A DNA stretch of 64,000 bases from Ciborinia camelliae (lineage: Eukaryota; Ascomycota; Leotiomycetes; Helotiales; Sclerotiniaceae): the NCBI GenBank assembly GCA_025890175.1, contig JANPYM010000015.1, positions 399,147-463,146 on the forward strand. Reading direction: 5' to 3'. Under the pieces are notes generated by a model. The model was not told the origin of the DNA and did no database searches. It saw nothing but the letters and a program-made list of their open reading frames with translations. This document shows positions 1-12,952 of the stretch, piece by piece. The first letter of the stretch is position 1. Each line of letters starts with the position of its first letter. The position numbers were made by a program, and so were the translations under genes.

Positions 1-1
1 T

Positions 2-1856
2 CATAGCATACAGACTGGAGATGGAATCTCAAGGCCAGGTACAGGAGTCACAGGAGTCACGGCTGTTTCTTCCAGGGGAACTTTTGGCCAAGCTGCCTCT
101 TTTCGAAGATCCTATACCCCGGGAACAATTGCGCAACGAGCGAGCACATCGGGACAACTCCCAAGTTCTTCCAGTAAGACTCACATACCATCTCTAAGTT
201 CACATACTTTCTTCCGTCCGATGAGTTCCCAGAAACTCCAAGCGCAACGTGGAGGATCTCGGCCACCAACAGTTATACAACAAGAATTTGGTGAGGATGG
301 GTCTTTGGATGGTGGTAGTGTGAGGCAGAGCTTGAACTCCAATACTACTATACCAGAGCATATTATCAGCGAAGATGCAGAACTACCTCCGCCACCATCT
401 CGAGGGACCGAAGCGACAGAACCTGGAACAGTAGACAGAGGTACCACCGCAAACACAAGCCCTACACACGGCCATGCAGCCGGGAGCTTTACAGACAGTG
501 TCCGGCCGCTACAGAAAGGTGCAGCGAATACAAAAGGGCTAAGCCTGAGCATTGAAAAGGGTTACAAAAACGGCACTTCAACTCCTAAATCTCCACGGTC
601 TTTTCGTTCGAATTTTTTGATGCCGGCGAGGAACGATGGGACTGCTGGAAGCCAGAGTCCAAGCCGCAACAATCAGGGCCGCGAAAAGCTCTCGTCTGCT
701 GCTTCTTCTCCAGGCTTTACCCAAGTGGATGCGCAACAAAAGAACACACAGACTCTAAATCTTGGTAAAAATCATCAATACTTTACTGGTAACACAGTAT
801 TTTGTTGGGGAGGCCGACTACAGAATACTCGACATAGACCCATCAACATTGCCACGGGTTTGTTCGTTCTTGTTCCTTCAATCCTATTTTTTGTCTTCTC
901 GGCCCCATTCCTATGGCATCATGTTTCACCTGTGGTACCCATTTTGTTCGCCTACATTTTTTACATTTGCATGTCCTCTTTCATACATGCCTCTGTGTCT
1001 GATCCCGGAGTAAGTGCACTTTTGATTTCTGGGAGATTATTTTTATTAAAGCTAACACTCCTAGATCCTACCACGAAATTTACACCCAATGCCCCCAGCA
1101 GACGAGAATGAAGATCCGCTTCGACTTGCGCCTCCACAAAACGATTGGACTATGATCAAATCGGCACAATCTAGCACGGCTGCTATGGAAGTGCCTACGA
1201 AATACTGCAAGACTTGCAACATCTGGCGACCACCCAGAGGACATCATTGTCGAGTCTGTGACAATTGTATTGAGACCCAGGATCACCATTGTGTTTGGTT
1301 GAATAACTGTGTCGGGCGTCGAAATTATCGCTATTTTTTCGCGTTTGTAACTTCTGGTACAATTCTTGGAACGTATCTCCTCAGTGCAAGTATAGCACAA
1401 ATTATTGTCTACGGACATCAACAGCACATTTCATTCGGTGCCTCGATTGATCATTGGAGAGTTCCTTTCGCAATGTTCATTTATGGTCTCCTCGCTACCC
1501 CATACCCAGGTGCACTGATGGCATATCATTACTTCCTGATGGGCCGAGGTGAGACAACACGAGAATATCTCAATTCGCACAAATTCATCAAGAAAGATCG
1601 CCATCGTCCATTCACTCAAGGGAGTTTTATTAGCAACTGGATTGCTGTGCTTTGCCGCCCACGACCCCCAACATACTTGAATTTCAAACAGAAATATGAG
1701 GAAGGCGATCAACGATTTGGTGAGCGAAGGGGGGATCGAACCTCTCCTCCTACGAAGGAATTTCAGGGGGAAGGAAACGCCATGGAAATGCAAAATGTCC
1801 ATATTGCAGAAGGAGAAGGGTTCCAAGGTCCTACATCTTTGAGACAGACGACTTAA
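2..1856 (+). CDS. ERF2: Palmitoyltransferase Erf2, DHHC family (5' end beyond window)
   Basis: Catalytic subunit of a protein S-acyltransferase; in yeast Erf2 with Erf4/Shr5 palmitoylates Ras at the ER. The frame is open from the first bases, so the true start lies upstream. Two exons are seen, 2-1009 and 1065-1856; the 55-bp intron (1010-1064) has a GTAAGT donor and a GCTAAC branch site, and splicing joins DPG to ILPRNLHP. A Ser/Thr/Pro-rich disordered N-terminal region is followed by the family signature YFTGNTVFCWGGRLQNTR, two membrane segments, the Cys-rich domain (KYCKTCN...HHCRVCDNC) with the catalytic DHHC at 1281-1292, then two more membrane segments and a short charged tail. The long N-terminal extension is usual in filamentous fungi. 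The 3' end faces a very long gene-poor stretch. Confidence 0.93.
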
Positions 1857-4594
1857 GGTGTTGATTGTATTTAGCTGGGCTGTTTGGAAGGGAGTATTTT
1901 GGGGCTTTTTGGGCTTTTACATTGATGTTAGATACCTCTTTCCTTGTATTTTGATGTTGCCATGGTGAATTGTACTTGTATTTAATATTGTATTATTTTG
2001 GGGGGGAAGGAATATAGTAGACAAGAGGATAATACGCAGAAATCGGAAATCATCGCATCGTGGCAACTTCTGGCGGTGGTCGACGATAAATGATAGAGGG
2101 AAAGGAGTGGTTAGGTGAATACCTAGTTATGGTTACAGTCGTCTATATTTTCTTGTGGGAAGGGGATGAATTCCCAGAAACACTTGACCAGGAGATGGAA
2201 AGGAACAAGGCCCGATTCTCGAGACGGTCTTCTCTATAGATAGCTTACTTAATAATATGAGATTGTATTTTTGATACCATCTGTCTCTGTCTTTTGATTC
2301 GGTGTGATGGATGTGACTATTTAGATGACCGATGGTATGTACTGGTTGAAGGTTTCAAATTGACACGTTGAGTTGATGAGTACGAAAGAGGTACAACTTC
2401 ATTAGATGAGAAGCTAGAAGGAAGTTATTAGAAAGAGTAGTAGATGTAGGTACCCATAGTCTTACAGAACAATTTTAATTAATTTTAAAAATCATCCCCC
2501 AACTAGTAGTCGAACATATAATCCAAAGCGATAAAGACAACAAAGATGAGGATTCCAAATTCTTCTTTATAGTAAAGAAGATATTATCTTCGTAGTCGGA
2601 AAAAATCAATATTTGAAAGTCCTTGGGGTATTCTAGAATGTAGATGTGTTGACTTACAATTTAGGTCCCTTTCAAGATTTGGCGAGGCGATGAAGGGGAA
2701 ATTGAAGGGAATGAGTGACTCATTGGCCATCTATTTATCTTGCTTGAGCCTATTACTCTATACTTTCAGTAGCACCTAAAATAAACATAGACAAGGTTCA
2801 AAATTTAATGGAAGGTGAATGATTTGTCTATTGAATTGGATATAAATATAACGTGATTGATATGCGACAAAAATAATAATAAATATCTAGTACAAATACA
2901 TCAAGGTCTTTCCTGAAGCATCCTCCCGTCTGTTCTGTGGACTCCATGTTTTGCAGGGAAACTAATGAGACATTGCGGAAAGAAGGAAATCCCACCCACT
3001 GTCATCGTAAGAAACTGGAAGAGAAAAAGGAGCAAAGAAAAAAAACCTTAGAACAATGGTCCCAGTCCAGGAATTTTGAGACGCTCGTGAGAGCTAACGT
3101 TGTATCCATCCCATCCCTTCTTATCCCTTCCAAATCTATCTATAACCAACCAAGATGTCCCCCAAGATAAAAGAAAGGGGGAAGGGGGAGAAAACCGTTC
3201 TAAAAAAAAACTCCCGCTCGCTGATAAACCCCCCAAAAGTTAAGAAATTAGAAATAAACAGTAAGATTAAAAGAAAAACGTTGATACATTTCGTCCACTG
3301 CCGTATCCTCCTTCTCGGTGAGATCGTACAGAAGGGCGGACGAGTATGGGGTCCAAAAAATCAGCCCGAGCTGGGTAGCTCGCCTAGTGGGAAGGAGTCA
3401 TCTTTCACTCTTGCAAATTTTTGTATGCCGTCATTTTTGTATGCCGTCGTACATGATCTTGGGCATAGTCCAAATTTGAACATTGGTTGATGAGTAAGAG
3501 TAGAGATGACCCCTTTCTATTCGAAGAGCTAATCGGAGAAAAGCGACTAGTAGGGGTTGTTTTGAGGGGGAAGGCAGCCCAAGTCTAAGTATGGGCTGAA
3601 CGTTCGATTATGCCGAGTGATGTGATGTTTTGTGCTGAGCCACTTCAGGTAGTTTTGTTTTGGTACTCGGTAGTAGGTACCCACCCGGTACGTGCTGAGT
3701 TTGCTCGTCGTGAAGACAGATAGATGGATGGAGGGGCTGAATTGAACCTGAATGATGAGATTGAATGGATGCTGAATATCAAAAAATTGAAAGTTTCGGT
3801 CGCAAGAGCAAGGCTAGAAATGGGCTATGGCTATGGTTAAGGAGGGGTTTTTTTTCTGATCTGGTATCTCGTCTCGTTTCGTTTCGTTTCGTTTCATTTC
3901 ATTTTCGGTGAAGTGATGATGCCTGACTGAGGTGATCGCGCATTTTTGAGAAATGTTGCACTCGTGATCTAATTGGGGGGGGGTTTTGAGGTTTGAGATT
4001 GTTGACTACATGGCAAAGTCTGGGGTTTCTATTGGAGAGAATTTAATTAGCTTCAGTTGTTTTTAATCTTCATATTTAGTTAATTTTTGCCCTTTTCCCT
4101 TTTCCCTATTCCCTATTCCCACGCAGTCGGGCATTTGGGGCAAATTGGAGGGCGATGGGAAAAGGGGGCATTTGTTGTAGTGGCTGATGAATGTGATAAG
4201 ACTATAGGTAAGGTTCGCTTATCTGGTCACAGAACAGAGAGACAGAGAGCCCTCAGAGAGAGAGGGCCTCTAGAGCCTGTCTGTGCCTGTACTGTGACGC
4301 AGTGTACCCTCGGCTGCATTTTCAGACCAGTGACCTTGCAACATCTTGCAGCTCTCAACTTTTCATGGCCACTCAGAATCTAATAAAAGACCAGGGCTTT
4401 GAGTCTGAGACCTATTCGCACTTGCTCAAGGTTCCAGCCTCGTCTTGTTGCTCCGTAACTCTCGTACTCAATTGTCTAGAATTGGAAATTGTCCAAGGTA
4501 CCAAATGAATTGGAAAAGAAGGGTGGTGGAATGAGAATGTACTCACGTTCAGGCCATTGTAGACACACCTGGCGAAGGGAAGATAACCAGAAAT
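1857..4594. other. Gene-poor intergenic stretch
   Basis: No convincing gene. AT-rich, with homopolymers and a short TTTCG tandem run near 3868-3895. An open frame at 3155-3487 (+) starts with a good ATG context after a pyrimidine-rich leader, but it is strongly basic, ends without a recognisable domain, and the opposite strand is also open over part of it. I do not call it a gene. The region may hold the 3' UTR of the small minus-strand gene at 4595-4777. Confidence 0.5.
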
Positions 4595-4777
4595 CTAGTG
4601 GTCATCATCATCGTTGTCTTTTGGGTGGCTTCTGATTTCCATGTTGGTTTCTGTAGGGGAACGGTTAGCAACGTTGAGGTAGATACAATTGAGAATCCTA
4701 TAAGCCATGACTGCCGAAAAGGATCTCATGAACAAGGAGTTTGACATACTTGAAATTGGGAGGGATCCGGTAGACAT
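4595..4777 (-). CDS. Candidate spliced microprotein, 27 residues, unknown function
   Basis: Not recognised. On the minus strand, an ATG at 4777 follows a CA-rich leader (repeats of CAACACCAAC ending CAACCACCATG) with a TATA-like element (CATATAAATA) further upstream, the look of a well-expressed fungal gene. Exon 1 (4750-4777) reads MSTGSLPIS and ends at a GTATGT donor. The 99-bp intron (4651-4749) has GCTAAC and CTACAG. Exon 2 (4595-4650) completes the peptide with KTNMEIRSHPKDNDDDDH and a stop. The splice signals and leader are much better than chance, but the product is only 27 residues, hydrophilic, with an acidic tail. It could instead be the 5' part of a longer non-coding transcript. 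Confidence 0.42.
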   Translation of the reverse strand: MSTGSLPISSMSNSLFMRSFSAVMAYRILNCIYLNVANRSPTETNMEIRSHPKDNDDDDH

Positions 4778-7700
4778 GGTGGTTGCTGGTTGTTGGTGTT
4801 GGTTGGTGTTGATGTTATTTATATGGGTGTATGGGTGTAAGAGTATATGTAAGATTATCAGATGATATTGAGTATGAGAATGAGTTTAAGATGAAGAGTA
4901 ATAACTTTCAAAGTGTGTTGGGATTGAGGAGGTTTATATCTTATATTTGATTCGGTTGGGAGTGCTGAAACAAAAACGAAGGTTGGTGAGAGGGTCTGGA
5001 GGGTTTAAGTATCTTGAGCACAATGTATAGAAGACTTTCTACAAGATATCACAATTATAATATTATTATACATAGCAGCAACATGCAAAACACCTGCATA
5101 GGGGCCATGCTTGGATAGTGGCTGAGAAGGCATGGGCATGGTAGATCCGGTGTCTATGTTCAGATAGGGAGAATATTACAACGAGGCTGCCTTGCCCTCT
5201 AGGCACATCTAACTAGCACAAATTACAATACTCAGCATCGTCATAAATATGAGTATGACTGAGGGACTAGGTAGGCAAAGCTGGGACTGGGAGAAACATT
5301 AGAACCTCTGGGAACATCTGGAACCTTGCAACCTTATTAGCTTAACTGTAGTTCCTACCTTACCAACCTAGACTCCCAGGTTTATTTCTGACTTCTTAGC
5401 GATTAACTGATCAACTGCCTGACGCCCATCCAAGGGGATGGTGATTGGCGTCTCTTAACCTATCATTATCCCCATTCAGCTCCATCGCCGCTGTTCGCCC
5501 CATGTTTTCTTGGTAACCATACTACTCTAGGTTCTAAAATAATATAGCCACCATAGCGCCTGCTCTGACTCTTACGGCACGATACATAACCCTAGGTATT
5601 AGGTTTTAGGTGTTGGGAAATAAAAGTACCGTATAGTATATACCTGGAGCCTTGATAAGTTGAGATGATATCAGGCACACCGTACAACAATACGGAAAAG
5701 GAAACGCCAAGATGCTAGTTGCAAGGGCGGGAATTTATGGTAGAGTCATTGTATGGATGGATTAGATGGAATCATTGGAATGGAATCAATATGTACCCTT
5801 CTCCACCAATGCTCACGGCTCATAAGCTCATAGCTAGGTAACTAAGTACCTAATACCGTACCGTAATAACCCTGAACACCATATCAGTGGACCAAAGAAC
5901 AATTGAACCAACCCAACCCACCCCCAAAGTCCCTTAAGACAAAAGCCAAAAGCAGAAAGAGAGAAAGCAAAACCAAGTCTCACTCATAGTATTGAGGAAA
6001 TCTAAAGAACCAAATTAGAAACAATTTAAATAGATTCTTTATAAATTGTTCTAGAAAACATGAAAATCTACGGGGTATTACAAACAGACAGACCACTTAC
6101 TACTTTGGGATGAACTAGGTGTTCCAGGTTAGGTAAGTATCTAATATCTATCTACGATCCCCTACTAGGTAGAGACCAAATACGTTAGCCTTTGATAGTA
6201 TAACTGGGACTGGAATTGGCATTGGCACTGGGACCGGAACTGGAATTTGGGACATCTACTCTAAAAGCAGTTGAATGAGGCGAGCAAAGGAAAAACATCA
6301 ATCAAATCCGCTGGATCTCCATATTATCCAATAATCTTCTATTATCTCTAACAAATCTTGGTTGATGATTGATCGAATGATATTTTGCATCTATCAATAT
6401 GTTCCTAGACCCCTTCTAGACTCTTTTAGACCACCAGCTTCATTCATCCACTCCTTCTTTACCCGTTCCAAGTCTCTTTTCAGGGATTTACAGGGTTCAC
6501 AGGCGTCTACAGCCACAGTACCGCTGGCCGCATGGATGAAGTTTGAATAGAACATGAAGCCATCTGAAGTCTGGACCTCCTATGCACATCCACAAATCCG
6601 TAAATCCTCTGGACCATTTTCATTCACAATTCCTTGTCGGTCGGGGTTTACTTTCCTTTCCTATGCGGCACTTCCAAGTTGTGTTTCCATACCTCCTCGT
6701 ATCCTCCGGCCGAGGAAGGCCGGGCAATTATTACTCACATTCCATTGCTACTGTAACCTAATCTGCAAAGCACAGTCTAAGGTTCCTATGCAGACAAGGG
6801 AATCCGATCTCCTCTTCCCGCCTTATGATATCTCATGGGGGCTGTCAATGGGATTCCCCAAGTATCACGACCTGTCTTGTCAGTTGAGCCATCTGCTGTG
6901 CATACCCGTACTGTGCGGCACACATCAGCTAGTACCTTTCGTAGGCCGCCCCGAGATGTATAGAAAACGGCATAGAAGGAAAAAGAAGGTATCATGATGG
7001 GAGGATTACGCCCTCTCCAGCTGCACATCATATTTTTTTGGTGATTACTGTGATACACACTCATATTGGTGATCATACCGGCGATCATCTCGGTGAGAAG
7101 GACGAGTAGGACGACTAGGCCACGCCTCATATGCTAATTTGCACTTCGCATGCAACATCAACATTTTTGGTTTTCATTTCATCAGCTCTATATCATCGCC
7201 GCGACAGTACATTAAATTATTGAGGCCGCGAACAGTTTCTGAAAATCCATAAGGTTACTTGCTCACCGAAAAATGACGCAGTATTTAATGCAGGTCAAAA
7301 CCAAAGAGATCATAATCGCAAAACACAGCCTACCATTTTTACCATCATCTAAATATGCAGATTGTACTACTGCCGCGACGGGGTTCTTGTGGTTGGGCTG
7401 AATATTACAAGGTTTAACACGTTTTTTGGGCTCCTCTCAATGCGGCGTATGCGGCATCGACGTCACATTTATCGTAAACATCCCCTTTCTATAATGCTGA
7501 TTCCCTTGTTCCTGCATCAAAAAAGCTTCAATTCAAATTCTCCCAGCATGGTTAACGGCTAAACGGACATGCCCATCTTACATCTTTACATCTTCACACC
7601 TTGACACCTTGACATCTTGACATCTTGACATCTTACATCTTACATGCATATTCCAGAAACTCTCAGACGAACACTCCCCCCAAATCAGCCTTACGTGATG

Positions 7701-9778
7701 GGATATATTTTTACAATTACATGTACAGTAACGAACTGCATCACCACATCACCACATCACCACATCACCACACCACTACATCCATCGTCGAGAGTTGGAT
7801 GACATAAGATTCTCTATTTCCAGATAGGAGATTTCAGTCAACAAATCTAAAAATTGCATGAAGGCACACTACTCCGTACAATAATGCGTACAATCCCAAT
7901 GGAAATACTGTACTCAATTTCCTTTCAGGATCTCCCCTGTCCGGCATAAGAATCCGAGCCAGCCTCACAATCAAACCGGTTCCTCCCTTTCATCCCCCTT
8001 CTTCTTCCCCTTCCCCTTCCTTCCCGCACAACCGTTATATCCAACGAACTGGGTAGTTGCTGAAGAAATGTCGCGGGTTAGTACGGGGCCTCGGATTTTG
8101 ATGCATCTTTTAGCTTTGCCATGTTTCTAAATTCTGTTCAATTCTATTTTTGTTTCTCTTTCTTCCTAAACAATTAATGTTAATGGTCCCCAGCAAGCAA
8201 GCAAGCAAGCAAGCACGCATCGATGATTCTGTTTCTCCTGGTGGTTCTAGACCTAAGATGCCTACTCACCAAATCCCGACTTCCGGTTCTGGTGGATACA
8301 AACACTGGAGCCCGTCATATACTATTCTTAACTTCATCAACTTCATCGCATGATTCGCATCCATCCCCTGATCTCCCCTCCTTCTATCCCTGGACCTTGA
8401 GATCTTGACCTTCTCTTTCTCTTCTCGAATGATTCCAATTTCGAAATCTCCTCTTTTTATTAGCTTCTCCCCCATCCCCTACTACTAGGTACCGTACCGG
8501 TATCTGTGCATGCCTTGTCAGTTATCACGACTCACGACTCACCACTCACCACTCACCAGGCCTCGTCTATCCACAATCCACAAATGAATTGCATGATCAC
8601 GTTGATGGGGGAGTCCCATAAGATCACCAATTTCCCAATGTGGATCGCTAATCTAGCCAAATACGAAAGATACTTGCGATGAACCCGCATGATCATTGAT
8701 GATCATGATACAGACTTACAGTATTCCAAGTATTCCAAGGTTGTTGTTATTATTATTATTATTATTATTTATTTCTGGATGCCGGTCGGTCGGCCAAGTC
8801 GGGTTCAATACTGTGCATCCTCCAGGAGATATGCTCCAGGGGATTAAGTATCCTCCAGTCTCCGGGCGGTCTCCAAGGAATCTTTTATGCTAAGTTAGGT
8901 ATACTTAGACTACCCTCAGTAACTTACTACCTACCTAGGTAATGTTCATGAACTTCACTTCCACATCCTTTCCTTGACTTTTGGGCACAACTTAAATGGA
9001 TTAAAAAGGTCACAAGACAAGATATAATTATCATTGGTTGTGACGATCTATTTCATCATTCATGAGTTGCCTATACCGGTATCTTCCATACTTCAGCTGA
9101 AAAAAGACTAGAATTTAGTGTCTTGTTTCATAAGATTTTGTTATGATATACCTTTCATGAGTCTTATCACTATGTACATCACTTTTATGCATCGTCATCA
9201 AAATTCATGTTTTGAATCATTGATCTGTTCTCATTAATCGGATCCCAGGAAATTATGCCCTGCTTTGCTTCTCTTTTCATCCCTTTTGTTCTTTTGTACC
9301 CCAATCCAACATTGAATCGTTACTCGTCATCGTCATCGTCATCGTCATTCATCATCAAAACCATGATCATCATATCAAACATACAAAAATAATACCTTCC
9401 TCCTGATCATCGCGAATCGGATTCCTAGTCTCCCCCCCCCCATCTTTTCTCGGTTCCAATTCTAAGCAAACCATCCCTCTTTCTCCCAAATCCATTTCAA
9501 ATCTGGCCATCCGATCCAAAACCCAGCCCACAGTACCTGCCAAAATCGAATTGCCAATAATCCGGGGATTCTCCCCTAGCCTCTAGAGCCCTAGCTCCAA
9601 TTTCAATGTTCCAGAAAATCGTCCAAAAATACAGAGGCTAACCGGGCCGCATCCGTGTAAGGGGATTCGTCGACTTTCAGAGACAATGACAATGGGTCAT
9701 CTCGTGAATTCTTCGAGACTCTAGCTCTACAAGACCGAACTTTAGGTTCTATTCAAATGAAGAACGTTAGTCTCAGAT
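4778..9778. other. 5-kb stretch without a supported gene
   Basis: Upstream side of the microprotein candidate and downstream side of the zinc-cluster gene. It contains simple repeats: TTGACATC-like units (about 7595-7640), CATCACCA units (about 7738-7780), AGCA units (8194-8216), TTA units (about 8744-8769) and CATCGT units (about 9328-9347). An intergenic palindrome TACCTAGGTA sits at 8932-8941. Open frames at 6554-6997 (+) and 6786-7130 (-) overlap each other and show no family signature. Confidence 0.5.
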
Positions 9779-12700
9779 TCAGATTATCTTTTTCGCACGA
9801 TATTCCCATTTGTCTGTCTCGGGACGACGCAGAAATGAACGGCGAGGAGAGAAGGGAGAAATGGAAGAAGCATACCAAAATTCCGGACCACACATTTCAT
9901 ATCATGTACAAACCCGGCAATCCTCTCATCGATGACTTTGCCGCGCCAGGCACCATCGCCATCACGAATTGGGTTAAAGCTCTCCTTGCCCCCTTTTCGT
10001 GTCTTGAACTTCGAATGGAGAATCTCTTTGCATCTCTCGAATAAATTCGTTTGTGTTACTTTTACTCTCTCCTGGAATTCGTTGCGCTCAATATCTGCTT
10101 CTTTACCACCGTGTTTGATTCTAGACTCGGCACTACGATTACAAATCAGCATCGTATTTTCAGACCATGAGATTATGGGGAATACGTACTTGCAATACGA
10201 AAGGCCCAGCGTCTTATCCATGACGAGTGTCAAAATGAGCAAGACGCTAAACCCAATTGCCCATTTGCGTTCATTTGCAATTGCGCGATTGCTTGTCCAC
10301 ATCATCTGACCCCATTCCTTAAGGACTTCTTTGATTCTTTCCTGTTGCGATATGAAAAAGGCTACTTTGATTTGGCGGGAAGCACATCTTGGAGAAGAGT
10401 CTGGTGGGAAACCTTCTCCTAGGCGCCCTTCTACCAAACTGGTAGATTCATCATCGAGGATCAAGCTTCGCTCAAGAATGGCACATGCAATGTGTATTTC
10501 TATGGCTTCGCGGAGGAGTTCGTACTGTGGCTGTCAGCTATTCGATCCATCACAATGCAATCCAAGGTTCAAGCCTGGAAACTAGCCCAAGCTTGAGATA
10601 ATGCCCTCAAGATTGTACAATTTGCAGCGCGAAGAATATTTTGGTTGAAATAAAGTTGGCTTACCTCGTCATTGGCTTCCACCCCAGCAGTGTAAAACTG
10701 ACATACTGTTCTAAGTAAATGTTTCGCAAGATCTGATTCCTCAGGTTCATAAGCTATAATAGCATATCCATCTAGATCATTTCTAACAATCTCCTTGATA
10801 TATCGAGCATATTCTTCCTGTCTCTCCTCCATCGATAGGACAGGAATACCTAGTGGTGGGCTCTTCTTTCTCGTGAAAGTTGGTCTACCTGATGCATTGA
10901 TGTACGTCTGGTGTTGATATCGAAACACGGAAGTCGAACCTCGTACTGATAGGGAAACAACAGTAACTTTTAGTGGGACTCGGTAGCCCCAGCTCAATCG
11001 GACTATCATCTTATCTGTTCCCCATGATTCTGCGTTCTTCGAGATGAATCTCTTGGTGTTGTCTACTGTGTACAATCTTATGTAATTTTCTGTATCTTTT
11101 TGTTAGTTTCAAATGATAACGAAAGATATCATGGAAAGCCTACCGGGCACCAAGAATTTATCGAGCATTTCTACTGGATCATTGAAACATGGTAGGAGAC
11201 AAAACCTTCTCTTTCCAGAAAGCCTGGTACATTGTTCGCAAGGGAATCCAGGAGAACAAGGCGAGCACTGGACGAGAAACAATTAGCAATGTATTATGAT
11301 AAGTGAAGGACTATATTCGTACGCACCTTGATTTTGGAGAGATGGCAAGCCCAGCAAGCGCCCGCCTGCCTTACATCCCTCGCCTCCCGCTTCTCCTTAT
11401 CCGTCAACGCCCTCACACGGCCCCTCGTAACCTTACTCTTCTGCGGTTCGGGGAATGCACTAAAGACGTGCGAATGGTTACCCACATCGCTTGGTGAAGG
11501 CGGCGCCTGCGAGCCTTGTGGATGTGGGGAGTGGTGCGATACTGGGGAGCCGTGGGAAGGAGTGTACAAAGTGTTGGAACAAGTGGTTGATGCATCGCTT
11601 TCATCAAACCAATTAGCTTTTGTTGGTTCTGGTCCGTATATATCGTTGCTTGATTGACCTTGACTGGGTAAAATGAACCTGTCGTTGTCAACTGGGGAGG
11701 ATGTTTCATAAGGTAATGGAGATCGTTCGGTTTCGTAAGAGTGTATTGGAGATGGCTCGGGCTCATATGCAACGCAGCCGGAGTTGGAATTCTCGCTGAA
11801 GATATTGCCGTGTGCATCATGCGGGTTCCAGGGATTTTGTGAACGTATGTATCTGCCTCTGTGGAGAAGGTTTGGGATCCCAAGAAGTGGAGTTGCCGAA
11901 GGGCCCGTGGGCTCCGTGGGGAATATTATATCACTGAAATTCCAATCTAGAAATGTATTATCGAATGGAAAGGCAGAAGTGGCAGGTAAGGAGGTATTGA
12001 GATTTTCGGTGCGTTGGATTGTTTGCTCGACCGGCATGTTTTGGTTCGCGTAGTCTATTGCAGCCTCGTCAGCAACGCAGTTTACCTCGACATGGATGAG
12101 ACACTATTCGAACATGATATCTCATAATAATCATGTGTGGAAATAAGAGACAAGTAAGCAAAATTGTTACATACTGGGCAGCGCAAGATCAAGCAATGGG
12201 CTTGCACCTCCTGGGGATCCAAAAACCGACGGCGAGATAGGGAAAACATATGTATCGGACGTAGCCGAGACAGTAGAAGCAGAAGCAGAAGCCAAATCCA
12301 TACTTCCATGACTTCCATAGCTTCCCATATTACCCTCCGACATACATATATCTTCAAAATTCGAGGCTCCAGTTAAGTGGGCAGTAGAATTCACGATTTC
12401 CCACGGCATGGAGAGTCCAGGCATAGCTCCGGCCTGGAGCGACAATGAAGCACCGCCATTAGTTCCAATAAAGGTCGAGTATCCGGGACTCACAGGATCT
12501 TCAGGACTGAGTGGGATGGTATTGATAGGGAAATTGGTCATCCATGATGTGTCCGGAAGAGTGCTATGGGGCGCCGTTAAATTTAAAGCTGCGTCTCCAG
12601 TGGTCGTAACACCAAGAGCATGTCCAACAATTGATGACGATGACGGAGCAGCAGTGGCCGCGGTCTGTAATTCAAAATAGTCATAGTTGAGAGCCGGTGA

Positions 12701-12952
12701 CGACCTATCTAGACGGGTATCTAGATGAATACGATAACTAGGATTTTGTCGCGAAAAAGAGCTTCTAGATCGCGAGGAGAGCGATGATGATGACGAGTAT
12801 GAGTGTGAGGATGCAGGCGGTGACGCACTGGGACTGTAGAAACGCCGCTGAGAATGCGACGATTGTTGTTGCGGCCTCTTGCGAACTCTCTGTGGTGAAA
12901 TGGGAGTCGGCCACTCGGCCCGAGTCCTTTGAGAAGTGGGCTTCTCGATCAT
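9779..12952 (-). CDS. Zn2Cys6 zinc-cluster transcription factor with mid-protein DNA-binding domain
   Basis: Fungal binuclear zinc-cluster regulator; target genes unknown. Six exons: 12175-12952, 11327-12054, 11144-11267, 10665-11095, 9876-10524 and probably 9779-9813, giving about 914 residues. The introns have standard GTATGT/GTGCGT/GTAAGC donors and frames join correctly. The last intron (9814-9875) is less certain; without it the frame ends at 9784. The N-terminal half is Ser/Pro-rich and disordered. The zinc cluster, with Cys at about 493, 496, 503, 512, 515 and 525, spans an exon junction and follows a basic stretch (GRVRALTDKEKREARDVRQ). A long C-terminal region follows that I cannot assign to the usual fungal_trans domain. 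The start was chosen as the first ATG of the open exon. Confidence 0.85.

Noticed and set aside
1010..1111. Continuation of the first ERF2 exon to 1111
   Set aside because: It is intronic at first and out of frame afterwards; splicing at 1010-1064 restores the family sequence.
3155..3487. 111-codon open frame with good ATG context
   Set aside because: Lys/Arg-rich translation of purine-rich DNA, no domain, opposite strand also partly open.
6554..6997. 147-codon + strand open frame
   Set aside because: No motif, no leader signals, and it overlaps another long frame on the opposite strand.
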